Assembly: GCA_002104895.1 (NCBI GenBank) | Contig: MCFG01000308.1 | Coordinates: 16,001-80,000 of the forward strand | DNA: 64,000 nt | From: Anaeromyces robustus | Taxonomy: Eukaryota; Neocallimastigomycota; Neocallimastigomycetes; Neocallimastigales; Neocallimastigaceae | Direction of reading: 5' to 3' | Part shown: piece by piece, positions 31,883 through 42,964 of the stretch | How the letters are laid out: each line of letters begins with the position of its first letter | Position numbering within the stretch: the stretch's first letter is position 1 | Program-made: the position numbers and the translations under genes | The notes under the pieces: model-generated | Told to the model about the DNA's origin: nothing | What the model saw: only the letters and a program-made list of their open reading frames with translations | Databases searched by the model: none

Positions 31883-32265
31883 CTCTAAATTAGAAAAACA
31901 AGCAATACCTCCGCAAGTAAGCTACCGCCTGTATTAGTAAGCCACCTATCCATTTGGAAATACCACTTTAGTAAACCAGACCAATCTTAGAAATAAAATA
32001 ACTTAAAACAATCCGTTAAAGAAAATAACCCTTTGAAAATCAATTCAAGAAACAAATAACCTAACCCTATAAATTATATAAGTGAACAAAATATAATAAT
32101 TTAAATAAATCCATAATTAAGTGAACCAAAATTTAAGAACTAAATAAATCAATTAGGAAATCTAAGTGAATAAAACCCAAGGTTAAATAAATCAAATATA
32201 TAAGTGAACAAATAAATATTAATTAAATAAATTAATATAATAATTAAGTGAACATTTTTACAAGT

Positions 32266-32305
<40 letters not shown>

Positions 32306-32456
32306 ATAATAATAATTAATAAATTCCTTGCTTGAAATAGTAGCAAGAAAACCTTGTGTAATAAAGATTTTTGTGTGTAACTTTTAAAAACAAGGAATTT
32401 ATAAATAATAATCCTTGTTTTTATCGTCCCTTTTACTCTTTATAAAATTTCTTATA

Positions 32457-32543
32457 TTCGCATTGGCCCTCGCTGGTAGGCAGAGGCGTAAGTCCTACAT
32501 TCAGCTCCGGTAGGTTGATAAACCGAAAGAACAGCAGTGCGAA
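32457..32543 (+). ncRNA. Conserved structured leader RNA motif, copy B1
   Basis: Outer helix TTCGCATTG with CAGTGCGAA: the G-C in the third pair from the outside replaces A-T in family A. Inner helix GTAGG/CCTAC is present; the third helix is replaced by CGGT/ACCG, closing around GTTGATAA. Confidence 0.7.
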
Positions 32544-33061
32544 ACAAAGAATAATAAAAAAGAGTAAATATTATAGTCGTTATTATTATTATAGGTAAAT
32601 AAGTGTTATTAAAATATACTAGGAGCGTATAGAGCTCATATACAGAGTTAGGAGATTAATCTTCTTTAGTGCTGCATTCGACAAATAGATTTGGTTCTAG
32701 ACTAGGTAAAACTCCAGCGAGAGGACAGTCACCGTAGTCTATTTATATAGGAAAACGGTTCTAGGTCTGCAGCAACTCTGGCGAACAAGGAACTCCAGTC
32801 ACCGAAGGCTGTAGGTTGGTCGCGAAGGTAAAACGACCCTAAAATATATAATTTTTAATTTTATTCCGAGGTCTAGTATATACCTCTTGTTAAGTAACTT
32901 CTGCCGGTTTTTCTATAGTTGTAAGGCAAAAGAAGTGAAAATTAAAATATTTACCTATAAACTATCCCAAAGACTTTAAAATTCGAAATCTCTTATTATA
33001 AATAAGGAAAGTCTTAATTGATATTCCTTCAGCACTTATTTTTAAATCAACTTCTTATCTA

Positions 33062-33142
33062 TGTATTGACCCTCGCTGGTAGGCATAGATGTAAGACCTG
33101 CATTCAGCTCTTCGGTTGATAAACTGAATGAACAGCAATACG
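33062..33142 (+). ncRNA. Conserved structured leader RNA motif, copy B2
   Basis: Outer helix TGTATTG with CAATACG, again compensated relative to the other copies. GTAGG/CCTGC (with a wobble pair) and ATTCAG/CTGAAT are present. It ends about 250 bases before the gag start codon. Confidence 0.7.
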
Positions 33143-33393
33143 GAAAAGAAGTATTTAAAAATATTTAAAATTATATATCAATTAATTCAGAAGCTTATTT
33201 ATAATATTTAATTCAAAAAACTATAATTCTCTAAGCAAAATCAAAATTTATACTGCCTTATGAATTTCAATATCCTACTTGCAATCACAAGAATAATAAT
33301 CTTAGAAATAGAATTATTTATAGTAGCCATATTACTCAAAGCACTTCAAATAATAAAAAATTTTAACAATAAGAATAAAAATTAAGAAAAAAA

Positions 33394-35442
33394 ATGGAAG
33401 AAGAAAACTTCAATAATATCAATCCAACCTTTAAAGACGGATTTGCAGGAGACCGTCGTTACTTTAAAGGTTTTCTAGCAAAAATGGAACTTATCTTTAT
33501 GTTACAGCCCGAAAAGTTCGAAGAAGGTCCAATCAAGGTTGCTTATATTATATCCAGACTCTACGGTTCAGCCATGAACTGGGCCGCAACCTTGATAGAA
33601 AACAATGATCCTTGCCTCAACGACTACGACGCTTTCATATCCAAAATTAAAGCTACCTTTGGAAGCTATGATTCCACATTCATAGCAAACCAAAAACTTA
33701 AAACAATCAGGCAAAAACGTTTAGGAGACGTCGGAAGCTACATTATGGAATTCAACAAATACGCCGACGAATCATCCTGGAACGAGGAAGCTAAAATGGA
33801 TGCTTTCCTCACAGGCCTAAACGATCAAATAGCTACCCGGATATTAGAAATGTTTCCTGGCCCTCAATCTCTTTTTTCAATGCAAACTATTGCCTCAAGA
33901 ATCGATTGTCGACTTTCTACCCATCGACAATTCTTTAATCCTCAAAACCGTTCTAATAATAATAAAAGCAATAACCATAACAAACCTAATAAAGGCAAGA
34001 AACCCTTCTCTAACTCAAAACAATCTACTTTCAGATTTCGTGGACCTTTAAGTAACGAAGAAAAAGAAAGAAGAAGAAAAGAAAACCTTTGTGCTTATTG
34101 TGGATCGCCAAATCATTCCCTCGATAAATGTCCTGCGAAAAACAAAAATAAACCTTCTTCCAGTGCACACATAACCAACCCAAACAAAACTCTCAGACCA
34201 AGAATCTCCGATCAACCAAATATAAAACTTCCAATCTATGAATTTATTTTGAATGTCTCTAATGTCTCTACAAAAGCTAAAATATTACTTGATTCTGGCT
34301 CACAACTCAGTCTTATGGATATATACTTTGCCAAAGAAAATAATATTCCTTATACTACAGAAAGTAGTCTTCCTAAAATCTCAGGAATCGGAGGTAATCA
34401 ATCAATTCTTGGTGAAACTGACCCAATATCAATTAAATATAAAAATCACATTTGTAAAGTAAAATTTTATATACTCGACCTCCCTTCCTATTGTGCTATA
34501 TTAGGTACAGATTGGCTATCAATTCATAACCCCACTATAGATTTTGCTTCAAGAGAATTATCTTTTAAATCAAAACATTGTATCTCAAATTGTTTAGTAC
34601 TACCAAGTTCTTTTACTACTTATGTACCTCTCACTAAAGACAATACTAATGACAACAAAACCTCCAATGAAGAGAACGACAAAATCAACAGATCATTACC
34701 AGCAAAACTTATTCCATTCAAGGACGTTTTTAGCGAAATTTATGCAAAAGAATTACCTCCTCATAGAGAATATGACTGTGAAATAAATCTACTACCAAAT
34801 AAACAATTATTTTATGGTCCAATTTATCCATTAACTGAAAAGGAATCAATCACTCTCAAAGAATACATTGAAGAAAATTTGAAAAATGGCTTCATTAGAA
34901 AATCCAAATCTCATGGTGGTGCTCCCGTTTTCTTCGTACTCAAGAAAAATGGTGAATTAAGAATGGTTGTAGATTATCGACATTTAAACGATATCACTAT
35001 ACGCGACTCCTATCCATTACCACTAATTAACAATATGTTAGAAAGCTTAAGGAATGGAAAAGTATTTTCAAAACTCGACCTCCGTTCAGCATATAATTTA
35101 GTCAGAATTAAAGAAGGAGATGAATACAAAACCGCTTTCACATGCAAATATGGACATTTTGAATACTTAGTCATGCCTTTCGGATTAAAGAATGCTCCCG
35201 CGGTTTTTCAACATTTTATTAATGACATTTTGGAAGATACAATTGGAATTTTCACATTCTGCTATATAGATGATATAATTATATTCTCCCCTGATATGAA
35301 ATCACACTACGAACACCTTTCGGAAGTTCTTAACAGACTTAGAAATGCAGGATTATTTGCAAAACTAGAGAAATGCGAATTCTGTGTTCCTTATTTAGAC
35401 TTCCTTGGTCATAGAATCTCTGGTGACGGCATTTTCAAGTAA
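33394..35442 (+). CDS. Gag-protease-reverse transcriptase polyprotein, truncated (682 aa)
   Basis: Residues 1-170 are Gag, closely similar to family A (GDRRYFKGFLAKM, RLYGSAMNWAATLIE). A CCHC zinc knuckle lies at about 233-247 (CAYCGSPNHSLDKC). Retropepsin follows at about 295-385 with LLDSGSQLSLMD and AILGTDWLS. After a short linker, RT starts near residue 450: [67 protein letters not shown], catalytic YIDDIIIFS, and FLGHRISGDG at the end. The frame stops at 35440-35442 where element sequence ends; the RT thumb, RNase H and integrase are gone. The stop is created by the junction, not by the original gene. Gag, protease and RT in one frame contrasts with the protease-terminated family A proteins. 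Confidence 0.9.
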   Translation: MEEENFNNINPTFKDGFAGDRRYFKGFLAKMELIFMLQPEKFEEGPIKVAYIISRLYGSAMNWAATLIENNDPCLNDYDAFISKIKATFGSYDSTFIANQKLKTIRQKRLGDVGSYIMEFNKYADESSWNEEAKMDAFLTGLNDQIATRILEMFPGPQSLFSMQTIASRIDCRLSTHRQFFNPQNRSNNNKSNNHNKPNKGKKPFSNSKQSTFRFRGPLSNEEKERRRKENLCAYCGSPNHSLDKCPAKNKNKPSSSAHITNPNKTLRPRISDQPNIKLPIYEFILNVSNVSTKAKILLDSGSQLSLMDIYFAKENNIPYTTESSLPKISGIGGNQSILGETDPISIKYKNHICKVKFYILDLPSYCAILGTDWLSIHNPTIDFASRELSFKSKHCISNCLVLPSSFTTYVPLTKDNTNDNKTSNEENDKINRSLPAKLIPFKDVFSEIYAKELPPHREYDCEINLLPNKQLFYGPIYPLTEKESITLKEYIEENLKNGFIRKSKSHGGAPVFFVLKKNGELRMVVDYRHLNDITIRDSYPLPLINNMLESLRNGKVFSKLDLRSAYNLVRIKEGDEYKTAFTCKYGHFEYLVMPFGLKNAPAVFQHFINDILEDTIGIFTFCYIDDIIIFSPDMKSHYEHLSEVLNRLRNAGLFAKLEKCEFCVPYLDFLGHRISGDGIFK

Positions 35443-35592
35443 AAAAATCAATAATAATAATATATATATATATTAAATTTTTATTTTATAAATATTTTAT
35501 TTATGAATTTTTAATTAAAATTTACTATTTTAAAATTTATTAATTATAATTATATTTTAAATTATATAAACATTAATTAATTTTTGTATTAG
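35443..35592. other. AT-rich junction, possible intron 3' part
   Basis: The sequence ends TTTTTGTATTAG directly before the M13-like frame, a good 3' splice site. It may be the tail of a host intron into which, or next to which, the retroelement landed. Confidence 0.4.
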
Positions 35593-36180
35593 GCTGATTT
35601 AATTGAAATATTAAATAGTGATTACAAGGTTAATGAAAATTTAAATCCAAAAGAACAAGAATATGATGAAAAATTGTTTAATACAATGAAAAAATTTTAT
35701 ACAACATGTAAAAACGTTAATAGCAAAACATATAATGGAGATGAAATTTTAATTAATTTCATCAATAAATTTAATATTACTAAAACATTAAACCAACATA
35801 ATGGATTAACTACATTAATAGCAGAACTTCATAATAATGGTATTAATACATTTTTTACGCTTACGCCGGATAATAATCCTGATTTTTCATATGATATTCC
35901 ATTTATTAATCAAAGTTATGACAATCCAAGTTTAGGAGATGCACTTCTTGAAGATGAATTTTCAAAAGAAGGACTTTCATTAAAAGGAGGATTTAGAAAT
36001 GAAAATGAATACAATGAATATCTTCAGGATCAAGAAAGAATAGTTGATAACTTTAAAAGTTATATTAGAAAAGTATTACAAACAATTTATGGATCAAATG
36101 AAATTGAAAATAGAATTGATAAAATGATTGAATCTATTTTGATAATTAAAAAAATATTATATCGATCTTTAATAGAGTAA
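35593..36180 (+). pseudogene. M13 (neprilysin-type) metallopeptidase N-terminal domain fragment
   Basis: An open frame of about 195 codons beginning ADLIEILNSDY after a TATTAG acceptor. Features recalling the peptidase M13 N-terminal domain: KKFYTTCKNV (the FYxSC motif), the following INKFNI/LTTLIAELHNNG region, FFTLTPDNNPD, the INQS...LGDALLEDEF region, and an amphipathic RIDKMIESILIIKKIL near the end. The zinc-binding catalytic half (HExxH, ExxD) is absent: a stop lies at 36178 and no later exon is obvious. The upstream exon with signal peptide is missing too, replaced by the truncated family B element. It may be one exon of a broken gene. The family assignment rests on motif recall only. 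Confidence 0.55.
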
Positions 36181-37819
36181 TTAATATTTATAATAATTAT
36201 AATAATAATTAATAATTATAATAAAAGTATTAATAATGTCAGAATAATATTTATTGTGTTTATCATAACATAATTAACTTATATTATTTATATAAATAAA
36301 TAACCCCTTAATATTATTGTATTAACCAATAGAAATAATATTTAATCTTTTATTAAATATAAATAGGAAATAAATTCTCTATTTATTCTTTTGATTAAGA
36401 AAGATAATATGTAGTAAATTATTATAAAACATAATAAAGTATCTTAACATAAAATAATAAATATTTATATATTAATTTTGAAAGATTAAGAGTCTCAACT
36501 CACTATAATTATAATTTAAGTATTAAATTATAAATATTATAAATGATAATTTTTTATAAATAAATATAAACTAACTCATATATATATATATACATATAAA
36601 TGTTTAACTGAAGAACTAATTAATCAAAATCATTCAAAATAAAAATATTAATTACATAATAAAGTATATAAGAATGTAAAAATTTTTGAAATTATATTTT
36701 TGTTTGAGCTGAATCTTGTCAACCAAACATTTATATCTAAGCTGAAATTATGTCAGCCAAAAATTTTTTTGAACTGAAATTATGTCAGTCATATCATTTT
36801 TAAGATTAAGTCAGCCACATTTATTTGAGCTGAATTATATTCTTTAAGATTAAGTCAGCCACATTTATTTGAGCTGAATTATATTCTTTAAGATTAAGTT
36901 AGCCACATTTATTTGAACTGAATTATATTCCATTAAAATTATAATATTAATAATACTTTATTTTCTAAATGATATTTTATTTTTACTTGAGCTGTTTATA
37001 AAAATTATGTCAGCCAAGTATAAATAATTAGAAATAAATTAACCAATAGAGTAATTAATATAAATAATACTAATAAAATAATAATATTAATTAAACAATA
37101 TTATATGTACATGAAATATTAAAATTAAATTATAATCAAAATATTTGTATAAATTTTCATATAAAATTAAATTTAAAATAATATAAATATATATGAAATA
37201 AATTCACTAACAAACCAATCAAAAAAAAAAAAATTTTTTTAAATTAAGTAATATCTAAAATTAAATCTATTAATTAAATTAAAATATAATTAAATATAAT
37301 TAAATATAATTAAACATAATTAACAAAATTAAAAAATAAAATAAACTAAAAATAATATAATGACCAATCAAATATAATTAATAAAGGTAAATACAATAAA
37401 AAAATATAAAAAAAAAAAATAAAAAACCAATCAAAATTTTGATGTTAGATAATATCTAAAGAATAATAATAACTACAATAATAAAATAAATAAAGATTTA
37501 TTTATATTAAACATAAATTAATAACAATAATAAGATAAATAAAAATTTATTTATATTAAATTAAAACATAATTTAACAACAATAGCAAATAATATCAATA
37601 TAACTCCCCTGAATCAGAAATGTGACATAAACAATCTATAAATAATACCCTATAAAATAAAAAGGGGATAACTAAAATATTTATACTATGTATGAATAAT
37701 AGTTGTAAATAATGTTATTACATAATTTTTTTCTTATAAATACAGTTTTTTTTTCTCTATTTTCACTGTAAAAAACAACTACAATAATTAAATATTGAAA
37801 ATATATTAAACAAAATAAA
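36181..37819. other. AT-rich region with tandem repeats and a possible copia 5' LTR
   Basis: No gene. It holds the 44-bp tandem repeat described separately. The last 200 bases (TCTATTTTCACTGTAAAAAA and a TATAAATACAG promoter-like text at about 37735-37745) have the look of the end of a copia LTR before the gag at 37820, but no matching 3' LTR is present, so limits cannot be set. Confidence 0.45.
36801..36932. repeat. Three tandem copies of a 44-bp unit with GCTGA/TCAGC motifs
   Basis: Units begin at 36801, 36845 and 36889 with TAAGATTAAG(T/TT)AGCC. Each contains TCAGCC and GAGCTGAA, which are mutually complementary (hairpin-forming). Diverged versions extend upstream to about 36710 and one lies at 37005. 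Confidence 0.85.
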
Positions 37820-39350
37820 ATGCCAAGGCCGAGAAATCAAAATCACACCATAAATATTGAAGAAGATAATAGTACGAAAGGTATTACATTCAACTATTCA
37901 GAAAGCTTCAATAGAATAGTCGAATTATCTACCGGAAATTATACTGAATGGAGAACAAACATAATGTACCTATTATGTATTAATAATTTAAACAGATATG
38001 TAACAGAAGAAAAGGTAGTAAAATTAAGAAAAAGGGACATAAAAGAAAATTTAAATCAATACACTCAAGACAAATTTGATGAATCTTTAGTCTATGAAAA
38101 ATCTACCTCCGAAGATGATATAAAAAATGATATTTTAGTAAAATGGATAATAACTAACAGTCTAGGTGAAAAAACAAAAGGTATAATTCAAAGTCAATAA
38201 AACAGCTTACCAAATCTGGAAATTACTAAATAAATCATTCACTCGTAGTTCAGAACACAAAAAAGCAGATTTAAAAGACAAAATTGACAATATGAGATTT
38301 AATATTGAAGAAGATATCCATATTTTCATTGCCACACTACAAAACTTGATTGACGAATTGGAAAATATAGATGGAGACATTCCTGATAACATAAAAGCAG
38401 GAACACCAAATAGAGCCCTTCCAGAAAACCTAAGGTTTATAAATGTTTTTCAATTTAAAGATAACTGGGAAAAATGTAAAGACTATGTAAAAAATGTCAT
38501 TCCGGATATAATATTCTCAAATATAAAAGAAACCACTAATCCGAGGAAACTACTAAATGAAGCATTAAGTGTCGAATCCAACAAATTTAATACAAAGAGA
38601 AAAACAACTCAGCAAACAAAAGGAAAGAGAAAAAATGGAAGATGCCATATATGTCACAAGTATGGCCACTATTCCTCAGACTGCTGGTATAACAAAAGAA
38701 ATAATAAAACGAAGTCAAGCCAAACTAGAAAGTATAAATCTACTAAGAAGAATAAACCTCCACATAACTGGTCTAAACATATTCAAAACAAATATAGGAA
38801 TAATTCATTTAAAAACAAAAAGGACAGTAATATTTATGCTAATGCTTTCGTAAAAGACTACAATACTGAATCTGATTTAGAAGTAAATTGTATAAATACA
38901 AAGACCAATCCTTCAAACACACAAGACCCAGAAACTAATAAAGTATCATGCTGGATTCTAGACTCAGAAGCCTCCATCCATACTACTTACATGTTAAGCT
39001 TACTCGTAAATATTAAACCATGTAATGAATCAATTACTTTAGCCAATGGAACTACAGTAAAATCAACTTATATTGGAGAATTTATAGGCTATATAAATAA
39101 CCATAAAATAAAATTAAATAGCGTTTATTACACACCAAAAATCAATAAAAATCTAATTTCAATAAGTTTACTCTTAAAACAGAATTTTAAAATAATTTTC
39201 AACAATAATAATAATAACCTTATTGCTACAATAATAAATCAACATGGAACCAAGATTACAAACATTAAAGTTGATAAATCAAATACATATAAATTATGGA
39301 TAACAAAAAATATAATAAATTATCATTCCAACAACAATAATTTTCAGAAC
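37820..39350 (+). pseudogene. Ty1/copia gag-protease, frameshifted and truncated
   Basis: Gag starts at ATG 37820 (MPRPRNQNHTINIEED) and shows GNYTEWRTNIMYLL, typical of copia Gag. A one-base shift near 38195 breaks the frame; it continues with TAYQIWKLLNKSFTR and KADLKDKIDNMRF. The CCHC knuckle CHICHKYGHYSSDCW lies at about 38640-38690. The protease has WILDSEASIHTT, where the catalytic DSG/DTG triad is changed to DSE, presumably inactivating. Gag-pre-integrase text (LISISLLLKQNFKIIF) follows, and the frame is cut at 39351 by the family A element. The part that should come next (RRLGHF onward) is what the fragment at 16129 starts with. Confidence 0.88.
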
Positions 39351-40053
39351 TGTAACGGAACGGTAGTTCCAATATTACAATTGACACCAATATTGAAAAC
39401 GTACACGAAAAGAAAATAAAATAAAAGAAAGTTAATTATACTTTGTAATATCGGAACACCTTTCCTTTGTTAACCCGGAAGGTCGGCGTCGATATATATT
39501 AGTATAATTTTAATTTATTTTTTATTTAAAATTTGTTTTATTAGAATATAGTTTTATTAATTATTAAAAATTAATAATAACTAATCTTTGTAGTATTTCA
39601 AACTACTTATGAATTAATTATTACTAATATATATAAAGTTATAAAAGAATAAAAGCACAAAGAAAAATATTTTAACTAAAAGTTTTACACCTATTTATAC
39701 TTTTTGCGGAAAAATAGTTTTAAAAATAAAAGTTCATAAAAAATAATAAAAATTACTAGAAACTAAGATATTTTGTTATAAAATGAATCTCATAGAAAAA
39801 TAAAGAAATATTATATAATTTTTTCTTAAAGTTTCTAATTCTATTCCATGTAATTCTATAAAGAAATACAGAAATAAAATACAGAAACAAATACAGAATA
39901 AAATACAGAAATTTATAATAAATAAATTTAAAATAAAATTTTTATAAAATTTGGAACAAGGTGTGAGTCGAACCCAGAGTGTTCGCCCAGATGGTCATAG
40001 TTACTAACCACTAGACCATGGTTACTATTTTACTAATTGATAGATTCGTTACA
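39351..40053 (-). repeat. 3' LTR of family A copy 2
   Basis: 703 bp, TG...CA. tRNA-like segment intact (TGAGTCGAACC and AACCACTAGACCATGG on the plus strand). The start in element orientation reads TGTAACGAATCTATC. Confidence 0.9.
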
Positions 40054-40429
40054 TGGTCCTCCTTCAGGATTCGGATACCAGACGAATCTTAAAACTAGGC
40101 TAAACTATACTAAGAAAAATTTTAACTAAATTTTTAAACTATACTAAAACTATACTATATAGGTGTAAAAATAATATAATTTGATATTAATAAAAATACA
40201 TGAATATTAATTAAAATACATGAATATTAATAAAGTTTACATGATATTAATAATAATAATAAGCTAAACTAAGCTAAACTAAACTAAGATTTAAACTAAT
40301 AATAATACTAAGTTTGATATTAATAAAAATATTGATAGAATAAGATTAATAGTTGAGATTCATTATTTAAGTTTTCTTTTTCATTTTGATTTATTTTTTA
40401 ACAAAATAACAGGGTAAATTTTCAGGGGG

Positions 40430-42226
40430 TTAATCTTCATAAGGGAGGTATGCATCAAGTTTAAATTCTTTAAATTTGTTGTTTTGTTTTCTTTTGTATT
40501 TAATTGATTTTGAATAAAAATTTGAATTTGATTTATTCTTATTATTCACACTCTCCTTCGAAAAGATTGGATTATTGGGTTTTGAAAAATTAATATTTTG
40601 AATAGGTTGATTTGAAGAATTTGATTTTGAGCAAGAATTAGGATTGCCAGAGGAAACAGATTGATTACCAGATTTCAGATTATTACAAGAATTATTATTA
40701 AAAGAATCGTTACTAAGATTAACAGAGTTACAAGGAGAATTACTAGAGTTAACAGGATTACAAGAATTTGTACTAAGATTAACAGGATTATTACAAGAAT
40801 TTTTTCTAGGAAGTACACAAGAGTTAGAAACATAAGTTGGTTTATTATTATTTTTCAAAGGTTGTGAATTAATTGATTTTGTACGTTCAGAGTGGAAACA
40901 AGAAGTATTACAGAAAGATTTATTGCCAGAGTGATTATCAAGATTATTATTATTTTTAGAATGAGGTTTACAAGATTTATCAGATTTTGTATTTTGAGAA
41001 TTCGTCACGAATAAATTTGGGAGTATTAAACAATTTGAAAGACAGTAATTTGAATTGAAAGTTATTTCTTTAGTTGTAAAATTGATAGTGGGATTGTGAG
41101 TTACGAGCCAATCTATTCCAAGAATACCACAATACGAAGGTAGATCCACAATATAGAATTCTGTTTTACAAAGGTGATTTTTATATTTCAACGAGATGGG
41201 AAACGTTTTACCAAAAATTGTTTGATTTCCGGCTACTCCAGAAACGGCAGGAAAAGTAGAATCAGAATCAAAAGGAATATTATTTTCTTTAGCAAAGTGT
41301 ATATCCATAAGATTTAATTGAGAACCTGAATCGATGAGTAGTTTAGCATTGCAAGAAGAGTTTAAAGTTTGTAGATTGAATTCGGCAACTGGAGCATTCA
41401 AAGATGGATCATCAGAAAGTCTAGGTCTTGATTTTGGTTTAGATCCTGGATTAGAAATAAAAGCATTGCTGGAAGAGGGTTTATTGTCATCTTCATTCAC
41501 TTTATTCTTTAAAGGGCAATAATTAACTTGGTGATTTTTCAATCCACAGTAGAAACAAAGATGTTCTTTTCTTCTTCTTTCTTTTTCATCACGAGTTATT
41601 GTTTCATTAGATTTATTCGAAGCAAATTGAAAAGAGTTAGTATGACGACCAAAAGAATGATTACTTGAATTATTTGATTTAAAATATTGATTATGCGTAG
41701 AAAGTCTTAAATCTATACGAGAAGCTATGGTTTGAAGTGAGAATAAGGATTGTGGTCCAGGAAACATTTCTAAGATTCTGGTTGCAATATTGTCGTTTAA
41801 TCCTGCGAGAAAAGCATCCATTTTAGCAGCTTCATTCCAAGAAGAGTCATCTGCATATTTATTAAACTCCAGGATATAGCTTCTTACATCTCCAAGACGT
41901 TTCTGTTTAATGGTTCTGAGCTTTTGGTTTGCTATGAAGGTTGAATCATAATTTCCAAAGGTAGCTTTAAACTTGGATATAAACGCTTCATAGTCATCTA
42001 AACATGGGTCCACATTTTCAATTAAAGTTGCGGCCCAATTCATTGCAGAACCGTAAAGTCTGGAAATGATGTATGCAACCTTAACTGGATCTTCAGAAAA
42101 TTTTTCTGGTTGCAACATAAAGACAAGGTTCATTTTTGCAAGGAAGCCTTTAAAGAAACGACGGTCTCCAGCGAATCCATCTTTGTACGTAACATTTAAA
42201 TTGAAAAAATTATCTTCGTTTATCAT
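40430..42226 (-). CDS. Gag-aspartic protease protein of family A copy 2 (598 aa)
   Basis: Same architecture as the 10085-11923 protein: Gag domain at residues 1-170, zinc knuckle CFYCGLKNHQVNYC, protease LLIDSGSQLNLMD and GILGIDWL, then a Ser/Asn-rich tail. The tail holds extra copies of the NSCNPVN-type repeat (NSCNNPVNLSTNSCNPVNSS region). A single base change turns the Lys codon after AYLPYED into TAA, removing about 15 C-terminal residues present in copy 1. The start has one extra residue (MINEDNF). Gag, knuckle and protease are unaffected, so the protein could still be functional. Confidence 0.9.
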   Translation of the reverse strand: MINEDNFFNLNVTYKDGFAGDRRFFKGFLAKMNLVFMLQPEKFSEDPVKVAYIISRLYGSAMNWAATLIENVDPCLDDYEAFISKFKATFGNYDSTFIANQKLRTIKQKRLGDVRSYILEFNKYADDSSWNEAAKMDAFLAGLNDNIATRILEMFPGPQSLFSLQTIASRIDLRLSTHNQYFKSNNSSNHSFGRHTNSFQFASNKSNETITRDEKERRRKEHLCFYCGLKNHQVNYCPLKNKVNEDDNKPSSSNAFISNPGSKPKSRPRLSDDPSLNAPVAEFNLQTLNSSCNAKLLIDSGSQLNLMDIHFAKENNIPFDSDSTFPAVSGVAGNQTIFGKTFPISLKYKNHLCKTEFYIVDLPSYCGILGIDWLVTHNPTINFTTKEITFNSNYCLSNCLILPNLFVTNSQNTKSDKSCKPHSKNNNNLDNHSGNKSFCNTSCFHSERTKSINSQPLKNNNKPTYVSNSCVLPRKNSCNNPVNLSTNSCNPVNSSNSPCNSVNLSNDSFNNNSCNNLKSGNQSVSSGNPNSCSKSNSSNQPIQNINFSKPNNPIFSKESVNNKNKSNSNFYSKSIKYKRKQNNKFKEFKLDAYLPYED

Positions 42227-42928
42227 TGTTGTTTTATTTTTGGTTTTAACTAAGAATTCAAATTGTTTATTAAGGTAAATTTAGATTTTAATTTCGCTTT
42301 TTATGCCTTACAACTTAAAAATAAACCGGCAAAAGCTACTAACTAGAGGTATATACTAGACCTCGAAATAAAATATTAAAACTATATAATTAAAGTCGCT
42401 TCACCTTCACGACCAACCTCCAGCCTTCGGTGACTGAAGTTCCTTATTTGCCAGAACTTACGAAGATATTGAACTTGAACGTCCGATATTGCAGTGCTTT
42501 TTATCGCACAACAATTCCTTCCCCCAAGAAAGCGTGCTTTTCACACTACCCACTTTTATCAATACCTAAGTAACTAATTGACTATAGTTTCTTAACCTAC
42601 TAGAAACTAGTTACTTACGCCAAACACTCTGTATATGAGCTCTAAACGCTCCTAGTATATTTTACAAATAATTTACCTTAAGAGTTTAATAGATATTTAA
42701 TTACACAGAAGTTTACAAAGATGTTTTTCTTTTAATAATTTTTTCTATTTCACACTGCTGTTCTTTCAGTTTATCAACTTACTCGAGCTGAATGTAGGAC
42801 TTACGTCTGAGCCTACCAGCGAGGGCCAATGTGAAACTCGAAATTTAATTATAAAAAGAAAAGAAAGACAATATAAAATAAGGATCCTCAGAATGATTCT
42901 CCTTATTAAAAATTTTATTAAATTTATA

Positions 42929-42964
<36 letters not shown>

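Larger units (their letters stand above)
31883..33393 (+). other. Structured 5' leader of family B
   Basis: 1.5 kb before the gag ATG, without a credible ORF. It carries two copies of the conserved stem-loop RNA (32457-32543; 33062-33142), a hairpin GGTCG...CGACC near 32816-32837, and the GAGGTCTAGTATATACCTC palindrome near 32869-32887 that family A also has. An A-run of about 34 bases lies at 32269-32302. Confidence 0.7.
31272..35442 (+). mobile_element. Family B gypsy-type retroelement, 3'-truncated
   Basis: LTR about 31272-31872, self-primer site 31873-31882, leader to 33393, fused gag-pro-RT ORF 33394-35440. RNase H, integrase and the 3' LTR are missing; sequence changes abruptly after 35438 to AT-rich DNA that precedes the M13-like exon. 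It shares with family A the tRNA-like segment in the LTR, leader RNA motifs, Gag and protease. It is the RT-bearing relative that could explain how the gag-pro-only family A is copied, though this copy is itself dead. Confidence 0.85.

Noticed and set aside
35439-35592. Chimeric splice from the family B RT ORF into the M13-like exon
   Set aside because: GT at 35439 and AG at 35591-35592 exist, but joining puts the M13 frame out of phase and gives an immediate TAA.
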